The translations under genes were made by a program, and so were the position numbers. Under the pieces are notes generated by a model. It was given only the letters and a program-made list of their open reading frames with translations. It was not told where the DNA came from and did no database searches. A DNA stretch of 64,000 nucleotides, from contig CM060107.1 in assembly GCA_030522415.1 (NCBI GenBank), positions 3,398,847 to 3,462,846 on the forward strand, written 5' to 3'. The stretch is from Channallabes apus (lineage: Eukaryota; Chordata; Actinopteri; Siluriformes; Clariidae). Position 1 is the first letter of the stretch. Each line of letters begins with the position of its first letter. This document shows, piece by piece, positions 1 to 10,371 of this stretch.

Positions 1-1501
1 TTTAAGTGCAAAAAATTGTCAGTGACAATTGTACATTCAAACAAAAGTTTAATCCGAGAAAATTAATCATTTTAAAGGAAAAATATGTTGATTATAAATT
101 TCACGGTGTCAACAAATCCCAAAAAAGTTGGGACAAGTAGCAATAAGAGGCGGGAAAAAGTAAATTTGAGCATAACGAAGAGCTGGAAGAACAATTAACA
201 GTAATTAGGTTAATTGGCAACATGATTGGGTATAAAAAGAGCTTCTCAGAGTGGCAGTGTCTCTCAGAAGCCAAGATGGGTAGAGGATCACCAATTCCCA
301 CAATGTTGCGTAGAAAGATAGTGGAGCAATATCAGAAAGGTGTTACCCAGCGAAAAATTGCAAAGACTTTGCAGTTATCATCATCAACTGTGCATAATAT
401 AATCCGAAGATTCAGATAATCTGGAACAATCTCTGTGCGTAAGGGTCAAGGGCGTAAAACCATACTGGATGCCCGTGATCTCCGGGCCCTTAAACGACAC
501 TGCACCACAAACAGGAATGCTACTGTAAAGGAAATCACAGAATGGGCTCAGGAATACTTCCAGAAACCATCGTCAGTGAACACAATCCACCGTGCCATCC
601 GCCGTCGCCAGCTGAAACTCTACAGTGCAAAGAAGAAGCCATTTCTAAGCAAGATCCACAAGCACAGGCGTTTTCATTGGGCCAGGGATCATTTAAAATG
701 GAGTGTGGCAAAATGGAAGACTGTTCTGTGGTGAGACGAGTCACGATTCGAAGTTCTTGTTGGAAATGTGGGACGCCATGTCATCCGGACCAAAGAGGAC
801 AAGGACAACCCAAGTTGTTATCAACGCTCAGTTCAGAAGCCTGCATCTCTGATGGTATGGGGTTGCATGAGTGTGTGTGGCATGGGCAGCTTGCATGTCT
901 GGAAAGGCACCATCAATGCAGAACAATATATTCAGGTTCTAGAACAACATCTAGTCATCTCTTTCAGGGAAGACCCTGCATTTTTCAACAAGATAATGCC
1001 AGACCACATTCTGCATCAATCACAACTTCATGGCTGTGTAGGAGAAGGATCCGGGTACTGAAATGGCCAGTCTGCAGTCCAGATCTTTCCCTTATAGAGA
1101 ACATTTGGCGCATCATAAAGAAGTAGGTGCAACAAAGAAGGCCCAAGACGATTGAACAGTTAGAGGCCTGTATTAGACAAGAATCGGAGAGCATTCCTAT
1201 TTCTAAACTTGAGAAACTGGTCTCCTCGGTCTCCAGACGTCTGTTGAGTGTTGTAAGAAGAAGGGGAGATGCCACACAGTGGTGAAAATTGTCCCAAATT
1301 TTTTGGGATTTGTTGACACCATGACATTTTGATTCACCATATTTTCCCCTTAAAATGATAAATTTTCTCAGTTTTAACTTTTGTTCCATGATTTATGTTC
1401 TATTCTGAATAAAATATTGACATTTGCCATCTCCACATCATCGCATTCAGTTATTATTCACAATTTGTTTAGTGTCCCAACTTTTTTGGAATACGGTTTG
1501 T
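1..1501 (+). mobile_element. Tc1/mariner-like transposon, left end cut by window
   Basis: A degenerate Tc1-type DNA transposon. Sequence at about 50-138 is the near reverse complement of about 1290-1380, giving sub-terminal inverted repeats of roughly 88 bp around a broken transposase. The right end runs to about 1501 (AGTGTCCCAACTTTTTTGG ... GTTTGTA). The matching outer left terminus lies before base 1, so the element starts outside the window. The 1285-1501 stretch is its right non-coding end. Confidence 0.85.
276..1285 (+). pseudogene. Tc1-like transposase pseudogene
   Basis: A cut-and-paste transposase relic. The ATG at 276 opens a paired-like helix-turn-helix (KGVTQRKIAKTLQLSSSTV). The reading continues in the same frame through TAA at 417-419 and TGA at 732-734, the latter just before the DESRFEV motif that holds the first catalytic Asp. 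The second Asp motif (QQDNARPHS) and the third acidic region (SPDLSLIENIW) are in the next frame, so a frameshift lies near 960-990. A further TAG interrupts the C-terminal tail at 1124-1126, and the tail ends at TGA 1283-1285. The intact members of the family are about 340 residues long and this copy matches that span. At least four lesions make it inactive. Confidence 0.85.
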
Positions 1502-2129
1502 AGAATATTTACAAAACTGAAAGGTTGTCTCATGAATAAAAAAAAAAAAAACATAAGTTAAAGCAGATATTTAGATTTAGTTTTTTTTTTTTTTTATCGT
1601 AAATGAACAGCTCTAAATAGATGTATATTGTAAGGGACTGCCCCTAGAGGGCACTGTGGCTGAATTTTGGTTTCTGTAGTTTTTTGTTAGAAGACCCAGT
1701 TTCCCAGAAGGCACCTTGGTCAGGTGATGACAAAGTTTCACCTGTGCTGAGGTGGCTCATTAGAACTTGTATAAAAAGCTATTAGCTCTGGGAAACTGGG
1801 TCGAGCATTGTTATTGTCTAGTGGGCTTTTGTTTTGTTTAATTTCACTTTGTGTTAGACTGGCTCTGAGAATGTGTTTTCTGAGTGAATGTAATTATGTG
1901 TTTCTTTGATTTCACCCTTAGTTACGTATTTGGAAGCTGTGATGGTTACCCCTGTGTTTCTAGTGCCCTTGTCAAGTCGTTTGTGTCTCTCACCAATTCC
2001 TAGTGCCCTTCCCCGGTCTCTGGAGACTCTCCCAGTATGTAACCTAAGCTCGGCTCCTGGGTATACTCTACGAGTGTGTGTGAGTGTCTGTTCGGTGTGT
2101 GTGTGCGCGGGTATAGCGCGACTCTTAGC

Positions 2130-2600
2130 CGGGTTGGCGTTTGCCTGTAGTGCCGCTCATAGGAGCGTGGTTTCAGTGCGGGTTTAAGTGTGTATGTGTG
2201 ATGTGCTTAGGTGAGTATAGGTGTATAGGTTTTGTGTGTGTGTGTGTGTGTAGGGCCGCTCATAGGAGCGTGGCTTACGTGTGTGGGTATGTGTGATGTG
2301 CTTAGGTGAGTATAGGTGTGTATGATATGCATGTGTTTGTTAGGTTTGTGTAAGGCCGCTCATAGGAGCGTGGGTTACGTGTGGGTTTGTGTGGGTGTGC
2401 GTATGATTGGCGTAGGTGAGTATGGGTGTGGATGTTTTCCAGGTGTTAGCTATACGTGTGGGAGAGAGTGCCGCTCATCCAGGTGAGCGTGTGGATGGGT
2501 AGCTCCTAGGATGGAGCGTTGGTCACTCATAGGAGCGTGCATGCGTGATGCGCTATGGCGAGTGTGGGTGCCGCTCGTAGAGCCCTGCTTTAGTTACCAC
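2130..2600 (+). repeat. GT-rich minisatellite with CCGCTCATAGGAGCGTGG core
   Basis: About six irregular units carry the partly palindromic core CCGCTCATAGGAGCG, near 2152, 2253, 2354, 2471, 2523 and 2570, separated by GTGTGT- and GTGAGTATAGGTGT-rich spacers. The unit length is about 100 bp for the first units and shorter later. Confidence 0.75.
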
Positions 2601-2660
2601 CTAACCGAGCTTGGGTTATACCGTCTATGTATGTATTGAGTCTGTTACTGTTTATGTCAC

Positions 2661-2890
2661 TATATGTTCCAGGTATTAGAGCCTGTATCCCAGAGCCTGT
2701 GTCACAACACAGAGCTCTGGTCACTATATGTTCCAGGTATTAGAGTCTGGATACCAGAGCCTGTGTTACAACAGAGCTCTGGTCACTATATGTTTCAGGT
2801 ATTAGAGCCTGTATGTCTGAGCCTGTGTCACAACACTGAGCTCTTGTCACTGTATGTTATTGTATGTTTCAGGTATTAGAGCCTACATGT
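2661..2890 (+). repeat. Tandem repeat, about 70-bp unit
   Basis: Four units share TCCAGGTATTAGAGCCTG, then CAGAGCCTGTGTCACAACA, then GAGCTCTGGTCACTATATG. The open frame through it is a by-product of the repeat and is not a gene. Confidence 0.8.
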
Positions 2891-3639
2891 TACAGAGATG
2901 GTATCTCACCATAGACGGAGATTATGTGTACCAGCTCCCAGAGTCCGAGTGTGTTACTCTATGTTTCTGGTGCCCCTTGAGTGTGTTTAAGTTCTCTTAT
3001 CATTAAGTGTGTTTTGTTTCGTTTTCCCTTGAATGGGTTTTGTTCCGTGTCCCCCTGTGGGGGTTTTGATCCCGAATTCCTGGTATGTGTGTGATGGAAT
3101 GCTTTCAGAGCCAGTGTTTTATTTTGGTTTTGAGTGTTTTTGAATAAAGACATTTTTTGTTAATCCAACCCCCCTGCGTTTATGCCTGCCATTAATATGC
3201 CCACGGCGATAAGAACAGCCCGTAACACCACATACGTGACATATATTGTCAAATTTACTATAGGCTTTTACTATAGTGGATTCCTGCCAACAGGACAAGA
3301 ACTTAAAAATGTAATGCTTAGCTTAAATTTGGTTTATGATAATCTTATAGTAGAAAACAGAAGGTAAATTAGACTATATTCATTTACTTAGGCATTTACG
3401 TACTGTATAGGGGTCCGTCAAACAACGGTCTGTCGAATTCAGCGGACGTGGACTCATCGCTGCACTTGCTGTGCGCGCACGTACTGTTATAAAAATTCAA
3501 AATGTAAGCAAACAAAATACAGCTTTTTTTTCTCAGAGGTGAACGAAAAAGTGAACCACGTTCCCGCCGATTAGGCGTGTGGTCCGTTGTCTAGCAACAC
3601 TGAACGAAACATAATCGTGGTGTTTGCTTCAGTTATGAC

Positions 3640-3679
3640 ATAGCATAGTTTATTATAGATAGATAATAAACTATGCTAT
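3640..3679. repeat. Perfect 17-bp-arm inverted repeat
   Basis: The arms at 3640-3656 (ATAGCATAGTTTATTAT) and 3663-3679 are exact reverse complements around a 6-base loop. Confidence 0.9.
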
Positions 3680-3925
3680 CTGATTTATTCAAATTTAATA
3701 TTGTTTTAGCGATAATTTCGTACTTACGCTCTACGTCCCGATGTCCAGCTGCTCGCTGCTTTTTGTTTAAAATATGTTTCATTGATCATTAGCCATTATC
3801 CATGACTGGATGGACTTTTCTTTTGACACATTTTATTTTATTATGAAATTTAATTTAGTTATATGAGAAAATAACCTTGGGAGTTTCAAACCCCGCATCC
3901 ATTAATTTTTCTGAGTGATTGTAAT

Positions 3926-4035
3926 GTTTCTCACCTATGTGGTTTGACTCGCTGTGAGATGCGGTGTTATACCCCTATCTCACCTGTTCGGTCTGATTTG
4001 TGTGCTGTGATTACGTTCCTATCTTTCTGCGAGAA
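3926..4035 (-). repeat. Dispersed hairpin module, copy 1
   Basis: On the minus strand it reads AGGTGAGATAGGGGTAT, then CGCATCTCAC, then GAGTCAAACCACATAGGTGA. The same words recur near 6164-6239, 6397-6425 and 10594-10624. A second shared word (plus strand GTGATTACGTTCCTATCTTTC) also occurs near 6300 (inverted) and 10553. Confidence 0.65.
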
Positions 4036-4254
4036 AAAATAAACGTTTAATTTAAAAAAGTCCTCACGGAAGCTTCAAGACCATGCAGAATTTCGTGGAA
4101 CGTTAAAGGAGCGTCGCGGGTGTGGTGGATTTTTTTATTCTCCCCACACCGAAGTTGCCCTAATTTAAAAGATTAAACAAATACTGTAACTTTAATAAAA
4201 TAAATTAAAGAAAGACTCCGGACTCCGTGCAGATCTAGATGAAGTAAGGATAAA

Positions 4255-4372
4255 GTTTTATTGCAACAATAAAATAAAGTGAGCCAGTCTTGAAAATGCC
4301 TAAGATGTGGATCAGAGCATCACCAAGAACAGACTGATCTACTGTGACATAGGTGCCCTCTTTTATACAGTT
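4255..4372 (-). promoter_or_regulatory. LTR-like promoter and poly(A) signal, minus strand
   Basis: On the minus strand a TATA box (GTATAAAAGAGGGC, near 4360-4372) is followed about 90-100 bp later by GCAATAAAACTTTATCC. This compact TATA-R-AATAAA order is what a retroviral-type LTR shows. No primer-binding site or LTR boundaries could be fixed, so the class is not assigned. It points away from the plus-strand promoter at about 4612. Confidence 0.45.
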
Positions 4373-4595
4373 TTCAGGGGGCGGGACACTCATCTGGCCC
4401 CCTCATTTGCCCAATTATTTTTTTTATTCCTCATCAAAATTTTCAACCAATAAAATAAAATTTGCTTTATACGTCATATACCTCGTTATCTGACTCCATC
4501 TTTTACCAATTTTTGCTTCCAATATAATTTATTTTCCTTTCAAATTAGTTTCCATTATCTTTTCACTTTTGTTGTTCAACTTAAAAAATATTGGG

Positions 4596-4663
4596 GTGGC
4601 GCTTACGTCTGCTATAAATTCTTGGTGCTTCCGCTTTACTCTACAGTTTTCAAGAGACAGGCC
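4596..4663 (+). promoter_or_regulatory. TATA promoter and 5' leader of the spliced gene
   Basis: TATAAATTC near 4613 lies about 50 bp before the ATG at 4664. An ACGTC word (CRE-half-like) is just upstream at about 4604. The roughly 240 bp between this TATA and the minus-strand TATA form a divergent promoter region. Confidence 0.5.
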
Positions 4664-5206
4664 ATGGGTAAGCATCTTCTACATATTATTTTAATTATTT
4701 GCCTTAGTTTATGCATTTTATTGTTTTTAAGTATTTTTTATTTTTCTATTTTTATTCTTATAGCTAATCGCATTTGCACGAATGATCACCACGTCGCTTT
4801 GGACGACTCGGACAGCCAGAGCAGTCCGGCTCACAGTCCTACTGACTACACTCCTACTGAACCTGTCATGGACCGGGCCTCGGTGAGTTTTACTGAGGAT
4901 GAGCCCGAGCCATCTGCTTCGTTACTGCAGTTCCTAGAGGAGACAGGGCTCACTTTTTCCAAGAATGTTGACCCCAAACCGGGTCCTTCTAAGAGGCCGC
5001 GTGTGGATAGTCCTTATCCATTTTCTTTTAGGCCTGTACGACCTGAATCTACAACGCCAGCTCCACCGCTCTTAAAACCTGTTTGTCACGTAAGTGTTGG
5101 CACCCAGACCGATGTTAAAGTGTCTGTTGGTATCCAAACAGATTTTCCTTCCGCACCTGTGCCAAATCCAAATCGCGGCATTTCTGTTTCTATTTCCTTT
5201 CACTGA
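4664..5206 (+). CDS. Small spliced gene of unknown function with two TQT-like motifs
   Basis: I do not recognise the family. The best model is two exons. Exon 1 is the short ATGG at 4664-4667, followed by donor GTAAGC. The intron is 4668-4763, ending TTTTATTCTTATAG. Exon 2 runs 4764-5206, and the split codon G|CT restores MANRICTND. The product is about 148 residues, hydrophilic, Pro/Ser/Asp-rich, with an acidic N-terminal half, a basic nuclear-signal-like KRPRV, and near the C-terminus the paired motifs VGTQTD and VGIQTD about ten residues apart. These resemble dynein light chain LC8 binding sites. Reading straight through without splicing gives a false transmembrane helix encoded by the intron. 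An ATTAAA signal follows at 5395. It could be an accessory gene of an integrated retroelement or virus, given the adjacent LTR-like promoter, or a host gene. The function is unknown. Confidence 0.5.
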   Translation: MGKHLLHIILIICLSLCILLFLSIFYFSIFILIANRICTNDHHVALDDSDSQSSPAHSPTDYTPTEPVMDRASVSFTEDEPEPSASLLQFLEETGLTFSKNVDPKPGPSKRPRVDSPYPFSFRPVRPESTTPAPPLLKPVCHVSVGTQTDVKVSVGIQTDFPSAPVPNPNRGISVSISFH

Positions 5207-5394
5207 TTTTTAAATTGGTGTTGTCCTTCCTCACAGGAAGTTTTGCTAATTGACTTCTTATGCATTTTATTTTGCTACTGATGCTTACCCAGGCCCCATG
5301 TGTTTTTTTTATACTTTTTTATGTTGGGCCTAATACTTTGTATTGTATAATATTCACTATGTAGATACACATACTATTTTGTGTCTATTTCTTT

Positions 5395-5435
5395 ATTAAA
5401 CTTATTATTTATATCACTGTGTGTGTGTTTTTTGG
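5395..5435 (+). terminator. Poly(A) signal for the spliced gene
   Basis: ATTAAA at 5395-5400 is followed by a GT/T-rich element (TGTGTGTGTTTTTT) about 20 bp later, in the right place to end the 4664-5206 transcript. Confidence 0.45.
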
Positions 5436-5768
5436 TTATTTAATTTGACATGTCGCTTGTGTATCCAATACCTGTTACATCACAGTTAAGATCACCCCAT
5501 GTCTGAGATTACATCATGTCTGGGGCTACGTCATATCTGCTGATCTGGTGTCGTTTCTAGGGTTACTATGAAATCTCTAAGATGGCTGCTAGTCTAAGGT
5601 TTGTTGGGTGCATACTGTATACTGAACATCACATGATGTCCTTGCTACTATGACATCACATTGTCCTTGGCTCAACTCTGTTCACTTCACCTCACATCCA
5701 TAAGATAAAATTAATAGTTTTCAGTTATATTACTGCATGCACAAATATATTTAATTAAAATATGCTTA

Positions 5769-6134
5769 GGCGGCGCGGTGGTGTAGTGGTTAGCACTGTC
5801 GCCTTGCACATCCAGGGTCTGGGTTCGATTCCCCGGCCAGGCTCGATTCCCGTCTCTGTGTGCATGGAGTTTGCATGTTCTCCCCGTGCTTGGTGGGTTT
5901 CCTCCGGGTACTCCGGTTTCCTCCCACAGTCCAAAGATATGCAGGTTAGGCGAATTGGCGTTCCCAAATTGCCCATAGTGTGTGATTGAGTGTGTGTATG
6001 TGTGTGTGCCCTGCGATGGATTGGCACTCTGTCCAGGGTGTACCCCGCCTAGTGCCCAAAGTCTCCTGGGATAGGCTCCAGGTCCCCCGCGACTGAACAC
6101 AGGATTAAGCGGTATAGAAAATGAATGAATGAAT
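5769..6134 (+). mobile_element. tRNA-derived teleost SINE, full length, 12-bp TSD
   Basis: The tRNA-like head has A box (GGTGTAGTGGTTAGCAC) and B box (GGGTTCGATTCCCC). It is followed by the fish core CATGTTCTCCCCGTG ... TTTCCTCCGGGTACTCCGG and a GGATTAAGCGGTATAGAAAATGAATG tail. AAAATATGCTTA flanks both sides exactly (5757-5768 and 6135-6146), showing target-primed insertion. Confidence 0.92.
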
Positions 6135-6163
6135 AAAATATGCTTACACGGGCAATCGCGGTA

Positions 6164-6239
6164 GCTCACGGTGCATAACATCGCATCTCACCTTGAGTCA
6201 AACCGCATAGGTGAGATAGGGGTATTATGCACCGTGAGC
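6164..6239. repeat. Nested double hairpin, dispersed-module copy 2
   Basis: The outer arms (6164-6178 GCTCACGGTGCATAA and 6225-6239) are an exact 15-bp inverted repeat. Inside, ATCTCACCT (6185-6193) pairs with AGGTGAGAT (6209-6217). The loop holds TGAGTCAAACCGCAT. Confidence 0.85.
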
Positions 6240-6396
6240 CTCGAGTGACCGCCCGACGTTCCGTGAATGTCTGCAAGGTCTGCGAGCTTCCGCATGTTAA
6301 ACATGTTTCATTTTTTTTGCGCGGAAAGATGGAAATATAATCACAGCGCAAAAACTTGCGCTCAATCATGATGAACTGCACTTACAGACACCGCGC

Positions 6397-6425
6397 GAAA
6401 CCGCGTAGGTGAGATAGGGGTATTA
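6397..6425 (+). repeat. Dispersed-module copy 3
   Basis: GAAACCGCGTAGGTGAGATA followed by GGGGTATTA repeats the inner part of the 6164-6239 hairpin. The companion word GCGGAAAGATGGAAATATAAT lies about 80 bp upstream, inverted relative to its orientation at 10553. Confidence 0.75.
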
Positions 6426-6429
6426 AAGT

Positions 6430-7124
6430 CCACTCTGTCATTCATCTCATCGTATTCATTCCATAAGTGTGCTATACAACCCCAACAACTGACATAATTC
6501 ACATTGTTGCTGAAGCTGGTGAAGAGTGTTCTCAGGTGTTTGTCCATCAGCTATGATTGTATACCCGGTTGGTTTCACCGTCACTACAGGTTAAATGAAA
6601 ATATTAGCGACAGTTTGGTGATTTAATTCATATATTTGTCTATTATGGCATGCTATTGATAAGTTAACCCATGTCGAAATAAATGCTATTAAAATAATTT
6701 AGTGCAATGTTTAGTTTGCATAGAAAGTGCCGTCTTTCTTAACGCTGTCATGCAAAAGGAGTCAAAAATCGATTCCAGAGCCACCGATGTCCGCTAATTC
6801 AGGACCTTCACTGTAGACAGTGCTTTTGTAACGCCGGCCATAAGAGGCAGCGACTTAAGGAGACTCCTAAGAGACAATTCGAGAAATACAGTTAGAAAAG
6901 TTATCACTTTACGTAAGATATATCTTAAGAGTCTACTTAGCGCGCGAATAGTGTGCGTTATCGAGAAACCGGCTCCTGATCATAAACTCAGACTCTTAAC
7001 ACACAAAGTCACCACCAGTTCTTGAAATAAGTTAATAAATTTAGGTTTGATAATCTTGAACTTTAATGTCATGAGATGAAGGCGGATAAATTGTGCTTGA
7101 CTGTGTTTATATGTTTACACATCT
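6430..7124. other. No gene recognised
   Basis: AT-rich sequence with no long frame, RNA gene or clear repeat boundary. Confidence 0.5.
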
Positions 7125-7660
7125 AAAGAAAAGCGGCCTCACTTGTCTCAGTTAAGATCAGTCTTCACGAAGAGCCTGGGCAAAAATGGCATCTATAGGA
7201 GCATTCTGGGGTGAAAGGCACTACTGACCAAAAATAAATGAAGGCTAATCTCATATTTTCCAAAAAAAAGAATATTGATTTAAATTTAAAATAACGATAA
7301 ATAACCCTTTACAGCTTCAGGACTTTCCATAATTGATGGAACCAGAAATTCTGCGCTCTACCAGAAAATCCTGAAAGCGAATGTCTGGCCATCAGTTGAA
7401 CCTGAAGCTCAAGGGGCAGTGGTACCTTAGAGGGCTAAGGGAGTGAGTTACTGTTCGGAAGGTTGGCGGTTCAAGGCCCGGCTCCACCAGGTTCACTGTG
7501 CAGTAATTCATATGTGATAAATAAAGGGTTAGCTTGACTTAACTCAAGCACACTTAGGTTATAGAGCAGGGAAATGACTGGTCATTGTCCTGACTTAAAT
7601 CTGATTAAGATGCTGTGGCATGACCTTAAAGAGGTTACAGGCTCCTATATGGCTGAATTA
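7125..7660 (+). mobile_element. Tc1-like transposase fragments (family of 30984-32601)
   Basis: Three short blocks match the element at 31 kb in order: CACTTGTCTCAGTTAAGATC (near 7140), GATGGAACCAGAAATTCTG through ATCCTGAAAGCGAATGTCTG (near 7334-7390), and GATGCTGTGGCATGACCTTA (near 7607). A tRNA-SINE fragment (about 7432-7535, GGCAGTGGTACCTTAGAGG) interrupts it and the SINE at 7664 follows. It is a dead relic. Confidence 0.75.
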
Positions 7661-7663
7661 AAC

Positions 7664-7969
7664 ATTCATTCATTCATTTTCTATACCGCTTAATCCTGTG
7701 TTCAGGGTCGCGGGGGACCTGGAGCCTATCCCAGGAGACTTCGGCCACTAGGCTGGGTACAACCTGGACAGGGTGCCAATCCATCGCAAGGCACACACTA
7801 CAGGCAATTTAGGAACGCCAATTACCTTAACCTGCATATCTTTGGGGGAAACCCACCAAGCACGGGGAGAACATGCAAACTCCATGCACACAGAGACGGA
7901 AATCGAGCCTGGCTGGGGAATCGAACCCAGACCCTGGAGGTGCAAGGCGACTACACCACCGCGCTGCCC
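7664..7969 (-). mobile_element. tRNA-derived SINE, minus strand
   Basis: Same family as 5769-6134, reversed. TGAATTAAAC (7654-7663) and TGAATCAAAC (7970-7979) form a 9/10 target duplication, so the insertion cut the Tc1 fragment. Confidence 0.9.
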
Positions 7970-8086
7970 TGAATCAAACAAAAAAATTTTTTTTAAAGGG
8001 GCGAATATTTTTCATGGCGCAGTATAACATAAATTTATACTAGGACTAACTACAGTATGACCTGTTATGAGCATAACTAAAAAGGA

Positions 8087-8375
8087 GAGCCAGAATGAAA
8101 CACAGACATGAGGGGAACTGGGAAGTAAAGCAACCAGTCACTAGACCATTAATAAACCTGAGTCATCAATGAGAGTGGGAACAACATCATCTAAACATAC
8201 CAGTTCACCATAATACCCTACGTCCATGAGTCCCCCAGATCTGCTCCTTTACCCAAGACAAAATCTATTTACAAAAATTACTGGCGGAATAAATAGGTTT
8301 TTAGTCTAGACTTAAACACTCAGACTGTGTCTGAGTCCCGAACATTAATTGGAAGACTATTCTATAACTTTGGGC
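8087..8375 (-). mobile_element. LINE 3' end fragment, minus strand
   Basis: It is the reverse complement of the C-terminal/3'-UTR part seen near 11960-12190. The shared words are CCAAAGTTATAGAATAGTCT, TTCGGGACTCAGACACAG and GGACTCATGGACGTAGGGTA. Only the last coding stretch and the UTR remain. Confidence 0.75.
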
Positions 8376-8598
8376 TGCATACTGTACTTTATACAGTAAC
8401 TTTTACACATGACTGTGTGGATGGTCCTATCGTTAGTAACAGTACAGTTATGTACTTTGGATATACATACATCCAAATCTTTCTGTCTCTTCCTTCTTTT
8501 TCCCGTGCACAGCTTTAATGTGATCTGTTGCTATAACAACATGACTGGAGACCAGTGTTTATGGAAATTATTGTTCTGGAGAATGATTTAAGTCTCAT

Positions 8599-8822
8599 TC
8601 ATTCATTCATTTTCTATACCGCTTAATCCTGTGTTCAGGGTCGCGGGGGACCTGGAGCCTCTCCCAGGAGACTTAGGGTGCCAATCCATCGCAGGGCACA
8701 CACACATACACACACACACACACACACCCAATCACACACTACGGGCAATTTTAGGAACGCCAATTAGCCTAACCTGCATATCTTTGGAATGTGGGAGGAA
8801 ACCGGAGTACCCGGAGGAAACC
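8599..8822 (-). mobile_element. 5'-truncated SINE with 8-bp TSD
   Basis: Same SINE family, with tail CATTCATTCATT and tRNA head missing. AGTCTCAT occurs at 8591-8598 and 8823-8830. An internal (CA)n run lies near 8698-8729. Confidence 0.85.
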
Positions 8823-8830
8823 AGTCTCAT

Positions 8831-10371
8831 ATGTGACTTTGAAATTGAGCAAATAAACCAACACTTTCTTAAAATCTGAATTAAACTTTATTACGAAACA
8901 TTTGCAATAAAGGAAGTTTTGAGAGTAAACCTTAAAGAACTGACCATAGTGCACAATCATAGGCGTCGCAGGAGCAGGACATATTTGCTAACTTATCTAA
9001 TTGGTTAATTCTAATTTATCTTACCCTCTTTACTCTCTCCCACCACTAGATGGCTCTCTATCTCTTTAGATCACACCTCCTTATTGACATGTGACTCACA
9101 CACCTCCTGCATGTGTAGTGTGAGTTCTGTCTGTTAATCTACTGCATCAGTCTGTTTACACACACTCACACACTCTCTTATAGAATTCTGATCAGATGTC
9201 CTTCAGATCGTCTTGTATAATGTGATCAGTAATGATAATAAAGTTTTGCTGTAACTGTGCAGTGTAACACAAGCTTAACTCAGAGTAAAGTGCAGATGTT
9301 TGGATCATTTGATACACCACGCTGTGAGAAGAACAAACTGGTTCCTCCAGAACAAAATCCTGTTCAAGTTCCATTCTGGAAGAAAGTCTCATCAACATCT
9401 ACCAAATACACATTCAACCCTCTCAATCAACTCCACACCTTTTATCTCCTTAATCTCCACACTGTGCATCACTCAGGTGCCCCATTACTTTTGAGCCTGT
9501 GAAAATGAGGGACTGGGTAAAAATACCTTAATTCTAATTGCGAGAGCAGTATTTTATTGAAATTAAAGCTGAAAGTCGATACTATAATCACATTTTGATT
9601 GCTTTATTTGAAATCCATTGTGGTGCACAGAGGCACAATTATACACAAACATTGTTGATGTCCAAATATTTATGGATTTGAGTGTAACTGTGCTTACATT
9701 TAGCCCTAGCCCTCTGACACTAACACACAGATGATAGAAATCTGGACTAATGAATACACTGGGGTTCAGGGAGACGATATACTCACACCTCTAACATTCT
9801 GAAAAAAGACTGAATAAGTGATTCATCAGGAAAGTCAAAGTGTTTTAAAGTGAAGGTACAGTAGATACTGACTCACCTGAGGGAGCTGATGATTTACCTC
9901 TGTGTGATTCTTTGGGGGATAAAAAAAAGACACAGATTACTGCATCATAACACATAAATCCTCTGTAAGTGCGGTTCTTGTTGATACTAAAGTTGATGAT
10001 TTACACTATGAGGTGTGTGTACTGTAGGTCAGACTCACCAATAATCTACTCCATGACCTTAGGGTACTTCAGCACTGTTATTAAACACAGCCTTACCCTT
10101 TATAATAATGAGCAGAATTACTGTATGTAATATAATATATATAATGTACTGTATTTTATAATATATAATGTACTGTACTCTTACCTTTAAATCAATAATA
10201 ACAGCAGCACAATTAAATAATAGTATTATATTAATTGTATAGTATTTAAGCATTGAAAATTAATTAAACAATACAAATATCCAAGAAAATGATTTCAGCT
10301 ACAGTGTTACTGCTGGAAAAATAAAATATTGCACTTATGTAACACAAATGCATTGAATTTAAAGTTGTTAC
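8831..10371 (-). other. 3' side of Ig-receptor copy A; non-coding
   Basis: Words here recur in the 15.5-kb and 22.8-23.7-kb regions: CTCACACACCTCCTGCATGT near 9086, GCTGTGAGAAGAACAAACTG near 9322, TGGATCATTTG, and CTCACCTGAGGGAGCTGATG near 9883. It is therefore the downstream part of a tandem duplicate. A minus-strand exon-like end (CATCAGCTCCCTCAG then GTGAGT) lies near 9885-9900, but no complete open exon can be defined. Confidence 0.5.

Larger units (their letters stand above)
1629..3241 (+). mobile_element. LTR-like element (possible solo LTR) with 5-bp duplication
   Basis: The segment starts TGTAAGGGACTG and ends ...TACGTGACA, with TATAT on both sides (1624-1628 and 3242-3246), as expected for LTR integration. 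A TATA-like TATAAAAAG lies near 1770 and an AATAAA near 3142 ahead of a T-rich stretch, giving a U3-R-U5 order on the plus strand. No gag or pol coding is present. At 1.6 kb it would be a long LTR, lengthened by two internal tandem-repeat blocks. The duplication is low complexity, so the boundaries are probable rather than proven. Confidence 0.5.
3247..4200. other. Non-coding stretch; hairpin and dispersed-module copy only
   Basis: No supported gene. It contains the perfect hairpin at 3640-3679 and one copy of the dispersed module at about 3926-4035. The rest is AT-rich. Confidence 0.6.

Noticed and set aside
1906..2879. Frames of 93 and 71 codons
   Set aside because: Both lie in minisatellite blocks of the LTR-like element.
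4622..4763. N-terminal transmembrane helix in the 194-codon frame
   Set aside because: The hydrophobic stretch is encoded by a T-rich intron between GTAAGC and TTCTTATAG. Splicing restores a soluble protein starting MANRIC.
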